From Paenibacillus taiwanensis DSM 18679 (lineage in GTDB: Bacteria; Bacillota; Bacilli; Paenibacillales; Paenibacillaceae): 64,000 nucleotides of DNA. The position numbers were made by a program, and so were the translations under genes. The stretch's first letter is position 1; each line of letters starts with the position of its first letter. Location of the stretch: positions 149,705 through 213,704 of the forward strand of contig NZ_KE384306.1 in assembly GCF_000425125.1 (NCBI RefSeq), written 5' to 3'. Shown in pieces: positions 34,946 to 43,473 of this stretch. A model generated the notes under the pieces. It was not told where the DNA came from, ran no database searches, and worked only from the letters and a program-made list of their open reading frames with translations.

Positions 34946-35395
34946 ATGAGATGGTTTGGGCCCAGATTATTTGGCTTGTTAGGCTTACTGGCATTGGGGA
35001 TATGGATGGGGATGGAGTTGGCACAGTCCGGAATTGAACGTGTATATGGACCGATGTCCACTACATCTCAACAGACTGTTCAGCGTACCCAAGAACTTCA
35101 ACCTGCACAGACACCAGATACTGCGTTGACTGCTGATGGTAACGTTGTTCAGGAGGAAAGCGGTACAAAGACTCAACGTACAGATGAGGAAGTATGGACT
35201 GATGAGGAGCAGGTGGAAATCAGAGGAACTTTTGTTGGAGCTCAGGAATCAGACGTGAAGCACAAGTCTATTTCTCAGCCACCAGCAGAGGATGCACCTG
35301 TTAATAAGTTGGCAGACAAGACAGCAGGTGTCCTCCAGCAATTATCCGAGGCGGGAATTCAAGCGATAGTGGGATTGTTTAGCGGGCTGTTTTAA
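34946..35395 (+). CDS. YqxA/DUF3679-like membrane-anchored protein
   Basis: A 149-residue protein with one N-terminal helix (FGLLGLLALGIWMGMELAQ) and a polar Gln/Thr/Glu-rich outer part. The opening GLLGLLALGIWMGMELAQSG and its place between spoIIP and lepA match B. subtilis yqxA (DUF3679). Function is unknown. Its position after spoIIP suggests co-expression in sporulation. AGGGGGGATA precedes the ATG. Confidence 0.7.
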   Translation: MRWFGPRLFGLLGLLALGIWMGMELAQSGIERVYGPMSTTSQQTVQRTQELQPAQTPDTALTADGNVVQEESGTKTQRTDEEVWTDEEQVEIRGTFVGAQESDVKHKSISQPPAEDAPVNKLADKTAGVLQQLSEAGIQAIVGLFSGLF

Positions 35396-35435
35396 ATGAG
35401 CTTTCTAAAGGGAAAGTTTGATTTTTCGGTTGCCA

Positions 35436-35464
35436 TTGCTGAGGGCCTTCACTTCCGGTATAAT
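35436..35464 (+). promoter_or_regulatory. Candidate promoter for lepA
   Basis: TTGCTG at 35436-35441, 17 bases, TATAAT at 35459-35464. The -10 is perfect and the -35 partial. Confidence 0.55.
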
Positions 35465-35508
35465 AAATAAATTGAATATATGGCCAGTGGTGGGGGTATA
35501 GAATACGA

Positions 35509-37329
35509 ATGACGGAACTGCTGACGCGTCAGAAGAAGATTCGCAATTTTTGTATTATCGCACATATTGATCACGGTAAGTCAACACTTGCCGATCGAAT
35601 CTTGGAATATACGGGAGCTTTATCTTCTCGTGAAATGCAAGCCCAGGTATTGGATCAGATGGATTTGGAGCGGGAACGTGGCATTACGATTAAGCTTCAG
35701 GCCGTTCGCCTGACTTACAAGGCGGATGACGGGGAAGAGTACATTTTGAACTTGATCGATACGCCGGGACACGTAGACTTTACGTATGAAGTATCCAGAA
35801 GCTTAGCTGCCTGTGAAGGCGCATTGCTTGTAGTTGATGCAGCGCAAGGGATTGAAGCTCAAACGCTCGCCAACGTGTATTTAGCGCTGGATAGCAATCT
35901 GGAAATTATTCCGGTTATTAACAAGATCGATCTTCCTAGCGCGGAGCCTGAGCGTGTGAAGCAAGAGATTGAAGACGTAATTGGTCTGGACACCTCGGAT
36001 GCTGTTCTTGCGTCTGCTAAGGCAGGTATTGGTATTCGTGAGATTTTGGAACAGGTCGTACAGAAAGTACCAGCTCCAACAGGAGACCCTGAAGAGCCGC
36101 TTAAGGCACTTATTTTTGACTCGCACTATGACCCGTACAAAGGGGTTATTGTATATGTTCGTGTTGTGAACGGCTCGATCCGTACAGGCAGCAAAATTAA
36201 AATGATGGCAACAAATAAGACGTTTGAAGTGATCGAGGTCGGTGCATTTAAGCCGCGGATGTCGATTGTGGATGAGCTTAACGTTGGTGACGTAGGCTTT
36301 ATCGTGGCAGGGATCAAGAACGTAGGCGACACTCGGGTTGGTGACACCGTTACCGATGCCAAGCTGCCAACAGCAGAGCCGCTGCCAGGTTACCGCAAGA
36401 TTAATCCGATGGTGTTCTGTGGACTGTATCCTATTGAGACATCGGACTACAACGATCTGCGTGAAGCACTGGAGAAACTTCAGTTAAATGATGCGTCGCT
36501 GACGTTTGAACCGGAGACATCGACAGCGCTCGGATTTGGTTTCCGCTGTGGATTCCTGGGGCTGCTTCATATGGAGATCATCCAAGAGCGTATTGAGCGT
36601 GAATTTAACATTCCGCTGATTACAACAGCACCAAGCGTTATTTATCGTGTGACCTTGACTAATAACGAAGTGTTGCAAATTGACAATCCGTCCAACTATC
36701 CGGAGCAAGGCAAGATTGAGTACGTGGAAGAGCCGTTTGTTAAGGCTGCTATCATCGTGCCTAACGACTTTGTTGGTGCCATTATGGAACTTTGCCAAGG
36801 TAAACGGGGCGAATTTGTAGACATGCAATATTTGGATACGACACGTGTCACTATTACGTACCAGATTCCATTATCAGAGATTGTGTATGACTTCTTTGAC
36901 CAATTGAAGTCCAGCACGAAGGGGTACGCTTCCTTTGACTATGAATTGTCTGGCTACCGCCGCTCGAACTTGGTGAAGATGGACATTATGCTGAACGCCG
37001 AGCAGGTTGATGCATTGTCTGTGATTGTGCATAAGGAAAGAGCTTATTACCGGGGCAAGGCGATTTGCGAGAAGCTGCGTGAGTTGATTCCGCGCCAGAT
37101 GTTTGAAGTGCCGATCCAGGCCTCAATCGGAACAAAAGTTATCGCCCGTGAGACGGTTAAAGCTATGCGCAAAAACGTATTGGCTAAGTGTTACGGCGGT
37201 GATATTTCCCGTAAGCGTAAGCTCCTCGAGAAGCAGAAGGAAGGTAAAAAACGCATGAAGCAGGTCGGAAGCGTTGAGGTTCCGCAGGAGGCGTTTATGG
37301 CTGTTCTGAAGATCGACGAGTCTAAATAA
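35509..37329 (+). CDS. lepA: Elongation factor 4 (LepA)
   Basis: A 606-residue translational GTPase that acts on the ribosome. G1 AHIDHGKST lies at 18-26, followed by switch [10 protein letters not shown]3 DTPGHVDF and G4 NKIDLP. The LepA-specific C-terminal domain begins about residue 490 and includes [19 protein letters not shown]. Length matches the family. GGTGGGGG precedes the ATG. A terminator follows. Confidence 0.98.
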   Translation: MTELLTRQKKIRNFCIIAHIDHGKSTLADRILEYTGALSSREMQAQVLDQMDLERERGITIKLQAVRLTYKADDGEEYILNLIDTPGHVDFTYEVSRSLAACEGALLVVDAAQGIEAQTLANVYLALDSNLEIIPVINKIDLPSAEPERVKQEIEDVIGLDTSDAVLASAKAGIGIREILEQVVQKVPAPTGDPEEPLKALIFDSHYDPYKGVIVYVRVVNGSIRTGSKIKMMATNKTFEVIEVGAFKPRMSIVDELNVGDVGFIVAGIKNVGDTRVGDTVTDAKLPTAEPLPGYRKINPMVFCGLYPIETSDYNDLREALEKLQLNDASLTFEPETSTALGFGFRCGFLGLLHMEIIQERIEREFNIPLITTAPSVIYRVTLTNNEVLQIDNPSNYPEQGKIEYVEEPFVKAAIIVPNDFVGAIMELCQGKRGEFVDMQYLDTTRVTITYQIPLSEIVYDFFDQLKSSTKGYASFDYELSGYRRSNLVKMDIMLNAEQVDALSVIVHKERAYYRGKAICEKLRELIPRQMFEVPIQASIGTKVIARETVKAMRKNVLAKCYGGDISRKRKLLEKQKEGKKRMKQVGSVEVPQEAFMAVLKIDESK

Positions 37330-37337
37330 TAATCGTG

Positions 37338-37366
37338 AGATGGGGGCGCAAGCTCCCATCTTTGTT
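37338..37366 (+). terminator. Terminator after lepA
   Basis: AGATGGG-G-GC pairs with GC-T-CCCATCT around a GCAA-type loop, then TTGTTGTT. Confidence 0.8.
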
Positions 37367-37515
37367 GTTATAAGGATTGTACAGTTGCTTGATCGGTTAA
37401 ATTAGAGTTAAATGAAAACAGTACCGTTTGAACAAATAGGTACGTATCAGCAGTGAACTGTTATCCTCATAAGAGACAGTTACGCCTGATAATTGAGTAA
37501 GCAGGAGGGACTTCG

Positions 37516-38694
37516 ATGACAACTGCACCTCGTGCGGTATATATACACATACCTTTTTGTACGAACAAATGCCATTATTGTGATTTTAACTCTTACGTGC
37601 TTAAGGGTCAGCCCGTTATGGACTACTTGCGTGCACTTGACCGTGAAATGGCACACACGGTGGCGCTTAACCCGCCAGGTGTTATCGATACGATTTTTGT
37701 GGGTGGCGGCACTCCGACCGTATTAAAGCCGGATGAAATGGCATACTTTTTGCAATCTGTACGTACACATTTCCCACAGTGGAGTGAACATATTGAGTTC
37801 AGTATGGAGGCTAATCCTGGTACTACCGATGCGGATAAGTTGGAAGTGATGCGAGCGGGAGGCGTGAATCGACTTAGCTTTGGCGTACAGTCGTTTAATA
37901 ATGACCTTTTGCACGGCATAGGCCGCATTCATAATACAGACGATGTATATCGCAGTATTGCTACGGCACGCAGCGTAGGTTTTGACAACATGTCGATCGA
38001 TTTGATGTTTGGTTTGCCAAATCAGACGGTCGAAATGTTAGAGCACAGCTTGGATAAAGCGCTGGAGCTGGATCTTCCGCACGTATCCATCTACTGTCTA
38101 AAGGTGGAGGAGAATACGCTCTTCCACGCGATGTATCATCGTAACGAGCTTCCACTGCCGAATGAAGATGATGAGCTGGATATGTATTTGCTTATTATGG
38201 AACGGATGAAGGCCGCTGGGTATCACCAGTATGAAATTAGCAATTTTGCGAAGCCAGGGTTTGAGAGTCGTCATAATACGACGTATTGGCGCAATGAGGA
38301 CTATTATGGATTGGGTGCTGGCGCTCACGGTTATGTAGGCAGGCAGCGGCATATCAACATTAAAGGCGTGAATCCTTACGTGGAGGCGAGCAAGGATGGG
38401 CTGCCGCGGCTTGATTCCTTTACCGTTGATGAGGCAGAGGCGATGGAAGACTTTATGATGGTGGGCCTTCGTATGTACAGCGGGATTAGCCGTCAACGGT
38501 TTGCACAGCAATTCGGTGGCAAGAGCTTTGATGATGTTTTTGCTGTGCAGTTGAATAAGCTTATACAAGCGGATTTATTAGAAGTGATCGAAGATGGCTA
38601 CCGTTTGTCTGAACGTGGAGTTCTGTTTGGAAACGACGTGTTTGGATCTTTTGTCGGTGTTTTGACGCGAGAAGAAGCGGCAGCTGGCAATTAA
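37516..38694 (+). CDS. hemW: Radical SAM heme chaperone HemW
   Basis: A 392-residue radical SAM protein. The cluster motif CTNKCHYCDF uses Cys15, Cys19 and Cys22; the residue after the third Cys is Asp, as in HemW, whereas true HemN has C-x-C there. Other features are FVGGGTPT and FGVQSFN. HemW is a heme-binding chaperone, often annotated as oxygen-independent coproporphyrinogen oxidase. GGAGGGA precedes the ATG. Confidence 0.93.
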   Translation: MTTAPRAVYIHIPFCTNKCHYCDFNSYVLKGQPVMDYLRALDREMAHTVALNPPGVIDTIFVGGGTPTVLKPDEMAYFLQSVRTHFPQWSEHIEFSMEANPGTTDADKLEVMRAGGVNRLSFGVQSFNNDLLHGIGRIHNTDDVYRSIATARSVGFDNMSIDLMFGLPNQTVEMLEHSLDKALELDLPHVSIYCLKVEENTLFHAMYHRNELPLPNEDDELDMYLLIMERMKAAGYHQYEISNFAKPGFESRHNTTYWRNEDYYGLGAGAHGYVGRQRHINIKGVNPYVEASKDGLPRLDSFTVDEAEAMEDFMMVGLRMYSGISRQRFAQQFGGKSFDDVFAVQLNKLIQADLLEVIEDGYRLSERGVLFGNDVFGSFVGVLTREEAAAGN

Positions 38695-38716
38695 AATGAA
38701 GTCATAAATGAAAGAG

Positions 38717-38760
38717 GATGTCTGGTTCCCTCATAAGGGTGAATCAGACATCTTTTTTTT
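38717..38760 (+). terminator. Terminator after hemW
   Basis: GATGTCTG at 38717-38724 pairs with CAGACATC at 38745-38752, followed by eight T. Confidence 0.92.
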
Positions 38761-38770
38761 CAGAAAACTA

Positions 38771-38803
38771 TTGAAAAAATATTCATTATGATGTATATTC
38801 ATA
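38771..38803 (+). promoter_or_regulatory. Promoter of the GNAT gene with an overlapping palindrome
   Basis: TTGAAA at 38771-38776, 17 bases, TATATT at 38794-38799. The inverted repeat TATGA-N7-TCATA (38787-38803) covers the -10. Its TATGA/TCATA arms recall ArgR boxes, but the spacing is one base short of the usual 18-base form. Confidence 0.55.
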
Positions 38804-38845
38804 CACATTAATGAGATAAGTCAGTTGGGAGCAAGGGGGATAACG

Positions 38846-39319
38846 ATGAGAGCGATGACGATGGCAGTATGCAGACGCGCGGTAGTCGCAGATGTAGATG
38901 CATTATACGAATTAATTCAGGGCTATGCGCTACAAGGGATCATGCTGCCCCGCACGAGAGAAATGCTGCTGGATCAGTTAGAGCACTTTATCGTTGCCGA
39001 GGCAGATGGACAATTAATCGGATGTGGTTCATTGACGCAGTTGGGCACAGAGTTGGTTGAGATTCGTTCATTAGGCATTTCGCCTACCCACAAAGGTAAA
39101 GGAATTGGAACGATGTTGGTGGATGAACTGCTGGATATGGCGCGCGAACGCCGTTTGACAAGAGTGATGGCTTTAACGTATGAGGAACGCTTTTTTATTA
39201 AAAATGGTTTTCATGTGGTGGAGAAAGATATTTTCCCTGAAAAAGTATGGAAAGACTGCATTAATTGCAGCAAACGCCATGCTTGCGATGAGATTGCCGT
39301 GTTGAGAATATTAAATTGA
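38846..39319 (+). CDS. GNAT N-acetyltransferase, ArgA-like
   Basis: A 157-residue acetyltransferase. The acetyl-CoA site is SPTHKGKGIGTMLVDELL, with VEIRSLGIS before it and RVMALTYEERFFIKNGF after, a pattern seen in short ArgA-type N-acetylglutamate synthases. A C-terminal DCINCSKRHACDE stretch has three Cys. Substrate assignment is tentative. ATG 38846 follows AAGGGGGA; an upstream TTG at 38825 lies before that site. Confidence 0.8.
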   Translation: MRAMTMAVCRRAVVADVDALYELIQGYALQGIMLPRTREMLLDQLEHFIVAEADGQLIGCGSLTQLGTELVEIRSLGISPTHKGKGIGTMLVDELLDMARERRLTRVMALTYEERFFIKNGFHVVEKDIFPEKVWKDCINCSKRHACDEIAVLRILN

Positions 39320-39331
39320 CCTAATATAGAT

Positions 39332-39385
39332 AAATGAAGCTGCTGCTTATTGGTGTATTCAGGCTAATGGGAGTGGCTTTTTTAT
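39332..39385 (+). terminator. Weak terminator after the GNAT gene
   Basis: GAAGCTGCTGCTTATTGG can pair imperfectly, with several wobbles, with CTAATGGGAGTGGCTT, followed by six T. The T run makes it plausible. Confidence 0.5.
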
Positions 39386-39751
39386 GAGGTTCTGGCAGAC
39401 ATGCCACGTATTGTTATTGGGAGAAACCTAACACAGTATAGTACACTGTTTATTCATCATAATCGAGCAAGATCATTCTTGTACAGGTCTAATTGATTAA
39501 TACTGGAAATAAATCGTTTTTAAATTGTAAAATCGTACAATATGAGTGGCATAGTACCAAAGCAGCGACATCTTTAAACGAGGGAAATACAAATAAATTC
39601 ATCAACAAATGGTTACCTTTCATCTCGATTGTTTTGTTCAATTCGTTACTTTTTAGGATCTCTAAAGGGAGAAGGGAGGTCTATAACGATCTTTAACCAA
39701 AGAAAACAGCGTAAAAATGCAAAATAGACGCATTTAACATACTGAACTGAC
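39386..39751. other. Gene-poor gap upstream of hrcA
   Basis: About 370 AT-rich bases. A possible 67-codon frame at 39493-39696 has no ribosome binding site and no recognisable family, so I do not call it. No other structure stands out before the hrcA promoter. Confidence 0.45.
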
Positions 39752-39781
39752 TTGACAATAGACTTGTCCGTTTGGTATTTT
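39752..39781 (+). promoter_or_regulatory. Sigma-A promoter of the hrcA operon
   Basis: TTGACA at 39752-39757 and TATTTT at 39776-39781 (18 bases apart), immediately before the CIRCE operator. Confidence 0.75.
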
Positions 39782-39792
39782 TGTATTAACAG

Positions 39793-39819
39793 TTAGCACT
39801 CGTTGAGGATGAGTGCTAA
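39793..39819 (+). promoter_or_regulatory. CIRCE operator
   Basis: A perfect consensus CIRCE: TTAGCACTC at 39793-39801, nine bases, GAGTGCTAA at 39811-39819. It is the binding site of HrcA, whose gene follows, and puts the operon under HrcA-GroE heat-shock control. Confidence 0.98.
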
Positions 39820-39952
39820 CGACCAGTAAAGTAGAGCACCTAGCGATATGCCAAACAGGCATTCATAGGGTGCTGTCTGTGTATCTGGATGACTTCAAGC
39901 CAGCTTGATGGGGATGACGACTAGACTAGGAAGACAGAAGGGGGAATGTGTC

Positions 39953-40981
39953 ATGCTGACTGAGCGCCAACGACTTATTCTGACAGCTATTGTAGATGAT
40001 TATATCAGCTCAGCTGAACCTGTAGGCTCACGTAGCATCTCAAAACGCGGTGATGTAGCATTTAGTCCCGCGACGATACGTAACGAGATGGCGGATCTTG
40101 AGGAGCTTGGTTACTTGGAACAGCCGCATACGTCGGCAGGACGCATTCCTTCCCAGAAAGGCTACCGTTACTATGTCGACCATCTGGTTCGGTTGGACGA
40201 TTTGTCGCCAGAAGAAGTCAAGCGGTTGAAAACGATGTTTGCGGAAAAAATAACAGCGATGGAACAGGTGGTTCAGCATACTTCAACAGTGCTGGCTCAA
40301 TTGACCAATTATACGTCAATTGCATTAGGGCCAGAAATGTTTAATACGTCGCTGCGACATTTTCAACTGTTGCCGTTATCAGAAGATACAGCTGTAGCTA
40401 TTATCGTGACTAGCACAGGACATGTGGAGAACAAGACAGTACCGATTCCACCGGGTGTATCTGCTGCTGAGTTGGAAAAGGTCGTAAACATTTTAAATGC
40501 CAAATTGACGGGTATTCCTTTGATCCAGCTTAGAGCGCAATTGTATACAGAGGTTGGGCAAGAGCTCAAGAAGTATGTCTCCCATGCACAAGAAATGATT
40601 GCGATGATTGAAAATGTGATGAGTGGTGAGGAAGTACATCGCGAGGTGTATTTGAGCGGCACAACCAATATGCTTACGCAGCCGGAATTTAAAGATGTTG
40701 ACCGAATCAAGACCATTTGGGATTTGCTTGAGGAAACACCGACCCTCATCAAGGTGGTCGGGGAATCTCCCACAGGTATACAAGTGAGAATTGGTCAGGA
40801 GAATTCGCACGAGGCCATCGCTAATTGCAGCTTAATTACGGCGACATATACGTATGACGGGCAGACATTAGGTACGATCGGGCTATTGGGCCCTACTCGT
40901 ATGGAATACGCAAAGGTCATGAATTTGATGAATCAAGTTTCGGGCCAGATGGCATTGTTTATGAAGCGTTGGAGTCGCTGA
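39953..40981 (+). CDS. hrcA: Heat-inducible transcription repressor HrcA
   Basis: A 342-residue repressor that binds CIRCE. An N-terminal winged helix (ERQRLILTAIVDDYI, then PVGSRSISKRG and SPATIRNEMADLEELGYL) is followed by a GAF-like dimerisation domain, ending GLLGPTRMEYAKVM. ATG 39953 has GGGGGAA upstream; in-frame starts before it do not. It is first in its own operon, so it should be autoregulated by the upstream CIRCE. Confidence 0.97.
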   Translation: MLTERQRLILTAIVDDYISSAEPVGSRSISKRGDVAFSPATIRNEMADLEELGYLEQPHTSAGRIPSQKGYRYYVDHLVRLDDLSPEEVKRLKTMFAEKITAMEQVVQHTSTVLAQLTNYTSIALGPEMFNTSLRHFQLLPLSEDTAVAIIVTSTGHVENKTVPIPPGVSAAELEKVVNILNAKLTGIPLIQLRAQLYTEVGQELKKYVSHAQEMIAMIENVMSGEEVHREVYLSGTTNMLTQPEFKDVDRIKTIWDLLEETPTLIKVVGESPTGIQVRIGQENSHEAIANCSLITATYTYDGQTLGTIGLLGPTRMEYAKVMNLMNQVSGQMALFMKRWSR

Positions 40982-41043
40982 TGAACCATAATAAGATTCG
41001 ATCATCATGAAATGATGAAGAATAGATAGGAGGAGCGTCGTAC

Positions 41044-42603
41044 ATGTCTCAAGGTCAAAGTGTATGGCAAGAAAATGATGATAAATACGCTACGCTCCTC
41101 AACAATGCACAGGCAGTGCGCGCCTTATGTTCAGCTGTGGAAGGTACGTTAGGTCCTAAAGGGCTGGATGTTATGTTAGTTGGACAGCAAGGTGAGGTTA
41201 TTATAACGAATGATGGCGTAACTATCTTGGAAATGATGGATGTGAGTCATCCCATTGCCAAGCTTGTTATTCAAGTAGCACGGGCACAGCAGCATGAAGT
41301 TGGCGACGGAACAACTACGGCAACTGTATTGGCTGGTGCGCTAGTGCAGGCCGGCGTTGATCAAGTGACAAGAGGCGTACCAGCCGCAAAAGTTGTTGCT
41401 GGAATCCAGTTGGGAGCTTTGTTTGCAAGCGAAGAGCTGCGCAAGCGAGCGGTACAATTGGATGGATGGGAGGACCCGTTGTTGCAGCGGGCTGTTCACA
41501 TCGCAGGACGGGAACAGACGGATATTGTCAGTCTTGTGCTGCAAGCCGGCAAGTCTGTTGGCTGGGAACGATTGCGTGATCCACGATTCCGCTTGGCGGA
41601 GACGGTTGTTGCCCATGAAAAGGCAAGCAATGAATGGTTTAATGGCATGCTGCTCAAGCAGAAGCCGTTGCAGCGGGAATGGCTGATGGAAAGAGAGAAT
41701 TGTCGTGTGCTAGTTCTGCGTGACAGTTTGGAGCCGGAGGCATTGGATGAACAACTGCTCACAACAGAAGCAGGGTTCCAGCAGTACATGCATTTACGGG
41801 CCAACTTTATGGAGCAGCTGGAGCGTCTGCACGAGCTTGATGTTGGCTTTATCGTACTGGAACGAGGCATTCACCCTGAAGCTGAGCAGTTCTGCCTAGA
41901 CCACGATATGATGGTTCTGCAACGCGTAAGCCGCGACGATGTGCAGCGTGTCGCACGCCTCACTGGAGCAAAGCCGCTAAAGCGTGCCGCGCTTGGGAAG
42001 GATGCCTCATCACTCGATGGCATGCTTGGATGTACGGCGCGCGCTTGCTACGACGAGCGGCTTGAGCGTGTACGCTTGTACGCCCCGCATGCCGAAGCGG
42101 CGTCACCAGCTGTACGTGATAAGCAGGTGACGCTAGTAGTCGGCGCAAGCACACGCGAAGTCGTCGGAGAGCGGGCGCGCATCGCCGCCGACGCTGCTGC
42201 CGCTTTGCAGGCCGCCATACAAGGCGGCGTACTGCCAGGCGGCGGAGCCGCCGAATTGGCCGTAGCCTACGCCTTGGAGCGTTACCGCGAGACGGTACGC
42301 GGTATGGAGGCATTTGGCATTGCCGCTGTCGCAGAAGCGCTGCGTAAGCCAATGGCACAAATTGTGCTTAATGCGGGCTTTAATCCACTGGAGAAGCTGG
42401 AAGAAGCAAGAGCTGCACAGGCACATGAGGCAACTGATACGATTGGCATTGATTGCGACACAGGGGCTGTACTGGATGTATTCGATGCCGGTGTCGTCGA
42501 CCCAGCAGCCGTTAAGCTGCACGCCTTGAAAGCTGCAAGCGAGGTTGCAGCCGCTGTGCTGCGGATCCACACGGTCATCAAGATGCGTGTAGATGCTGGC
42601 TAA
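41044..42603 (+). CDS. Group III (thermosome/TCP-1-like) chaperonin
   Basis: A 519-residue chaperonin that resembles archaeal thermosome and eukaryotic CCT subunits rather than GroEL. Conserved: TLGPKGLDVML near 35-45, ITNDGVTILEMMDVSHP near 54-70, the nucleotide motif GDGTTT at 87-92, GGGAAE in the equatorial domain's second half, and DAGVVDPAAVK near the C terminus with the ATP-site Asp. The apical region has EQLERLHELDVGFIVLERGI, preceded by a helical stretch that may be the built-in lid. Bacterial group III chaperonins are known from a few Bacillota (e.g. Carboxydothermus) within dnaK operons. GGAGGAG precedes the ATG. Flanked by hrcA and grpE. Confidence 0.9.
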   Translation: MSQGQSVWQENDDKYATLLNNAQAVRALCSAVEGTLGPKGLDVMLVGQQGEVIITNDGVTILEMMDVSHPIAKLVIQVARAQQHEVGDGTTTATVLAGALVQAGVDQVTRGVPAAKVVAGIQLGALFASEELRKRAVQLDGWEDPLLQRAVHIAGREQTDIVSLVLQAGKSVGWERLRDPRFRLAETVVAHEKASNEWFNGMLLKQKPLQREWLMERENCRVLVLRDSLEPEALDEQLLTTEAGFQQYMHLRANFMEQLERLHELDVGFIVLERGIHPEAEQFCLDHDMMVLQRVSRDDVQRVARLTGAKPLKRAALGKDASSLDGMLGCTARACYDERLERVRLYAPHAEAASPAVRDKQVTLVVGASTREVVGERARIAADAAAALQAAIQGGVLPGGGAAELAVAYALERYRETVRGMEAFGIAAVAEALRKPMAQIVLNAGFNPLEKLEEARAAQAHEATDTIGIDCDTGAVLDVFDAGVVDPAAVKLHALKAASEVAAAVLRIHTVIKMRVDAG

Positions 42604-42797
42604 GCATAGAACAGCAGCTATTTGGATTGACGGCTCAGGTGTCATACTGTAGAGGCAGATCAAGTTAATTGCAGTACGGCAAGTGGCAGTCCTGAATTTT
42701 TTCTTAAAGGTATTTATCGGATGAAGATGCGTATTCGACATCATATTCCGCAACATATACAGTTATTTCAGTGAACTACATAGGGGAGGTGAAAGGG

Positions 42798-43358
42798 TTG
42801 AAACCAGAACAAGATCAAATGAATGCCGATATGGAGCAATCCCCTCAGGTAGAGGAGATTGAAGAAACGGTTGAAGAGCAGTTGGAAGAGCAAGCAGAAG
42901 CTGCTCAAGACAACGAGCTGGAACAAGCCAAGGCGCAAGCAGAGGAGAATCACCAACGTTACCTTCGCGCGCAAGCAGATTTCGACAACTTCCGCCGTCG
43001 TACTTTGAAGGAGAAGGAAGATTTGGCGAAATATGCTTCCTTGAAGCTTGTGACCGAACTGGTGCCTATATTGGATAACTTTGAACGCGCAATCGCGACC
43101 AACCCAAACAGTGGCGATACAGAATCGTTCTCGAAGGGCGTCGATATGATATTCCGCCAGCTACAGCAAGTATTGGAGCAGGAAGGGCTTACTGCCATGC
43201 ATACAGTAGGCGAAGCGTTTAATCCTGAATTCCATCAAGCGATTATGCAAGTGGAATCTGAGGAGTATGAAGAAGGTATCGTCGTTGAAGAAGTACAAAA
43301 AGGCTACATGCTGAAAGATCGTGTACTGCGTCCAGCAATGGTCAAAGTAAGCGGCTAA
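42798..43358 (+). CDS. grpE: Nucleotide exchange factor GrpE
   Basis: A 186-residue DnaK cochaperone that speeds ADP release. An acidic, coiled-coil N-terminal half (Glu/Gln-rich, residues 1-80) is followed by RAQADFDNFRRRT and the C-terminal beta domain with VGEAFNPEFHQAIM and YMLKDRVLRPAMVKVS. The start is TTG 42798, 7 bases after GGAGGT; an upstream GTG at 42771 has no ribosome binding site. The 194-base gap from the chaperonin gene shows no terminator. Confidence 0.95.
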   Translation: MKPEQDQMNADMEQSPQVEEIEETVEEQLEEQAEAAQDNELEQAKAQAEENHQRYLRAQADFDNFRRRTLKEKEDLAKYASLKLVTELVPILDNFERAIATNPNSGDTESFSKGVDMIFRQLQQVLEQEGLTAMHTVGEAFNPEFHQAIMQVESEEYEEGIVVEEVQKGYMLKDRVLRPAMVKVSG

Positions 43359-43386
43359 TTGCAGACGTTTAGTCATAACGTCCGCT

Positions 43387-43414
43387 TTGTCAAGCGTGAG
43401 CTATTAATTACAAT
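43387..43414 (+). promoter_or_regulatory. Candidate internal promoter before dnaK
   Basis: TTGTCA at 43387-43392 and TACAAT at 43409-43414, 16 bases apart, in the grpE-dnaK gap. No CIRCE is present here, so transcripts from it would escape HrcA. Confidence 0.45.
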
Positions 43415-43473
43415 AGAGACAACCGAAATTAACATGACAAACATGAACCATTTTAAAGGGAGGTTATTTTCAC

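Noticed and set aside
37516-38694. Annotation as oxygen-independent coproporphyrinogen III oxidase HemN
   Set aside because: The residue pattern after the third cluster Cys (CDF, no fourth C) matches HemW, not HemN.
39493-39696. A 67-codon forward frame before hrcA
   Set aside because: No ribosome binding site, AT-rich composition, no homology I can recognise.
39670-39716. GGGAGG followed by ATC TTT AAC, similar to the RlmI start context
   Set aside because: The frame closes after 12 codons, and nothing suggests a protein; the ATC is coincidence.
42133-42756. A 207-codon reverse frame over the end of the chaperonin gene
   Set aside because: Runs antisense to a well-supported gene, is rich in Cys, and has no recognisable domain.
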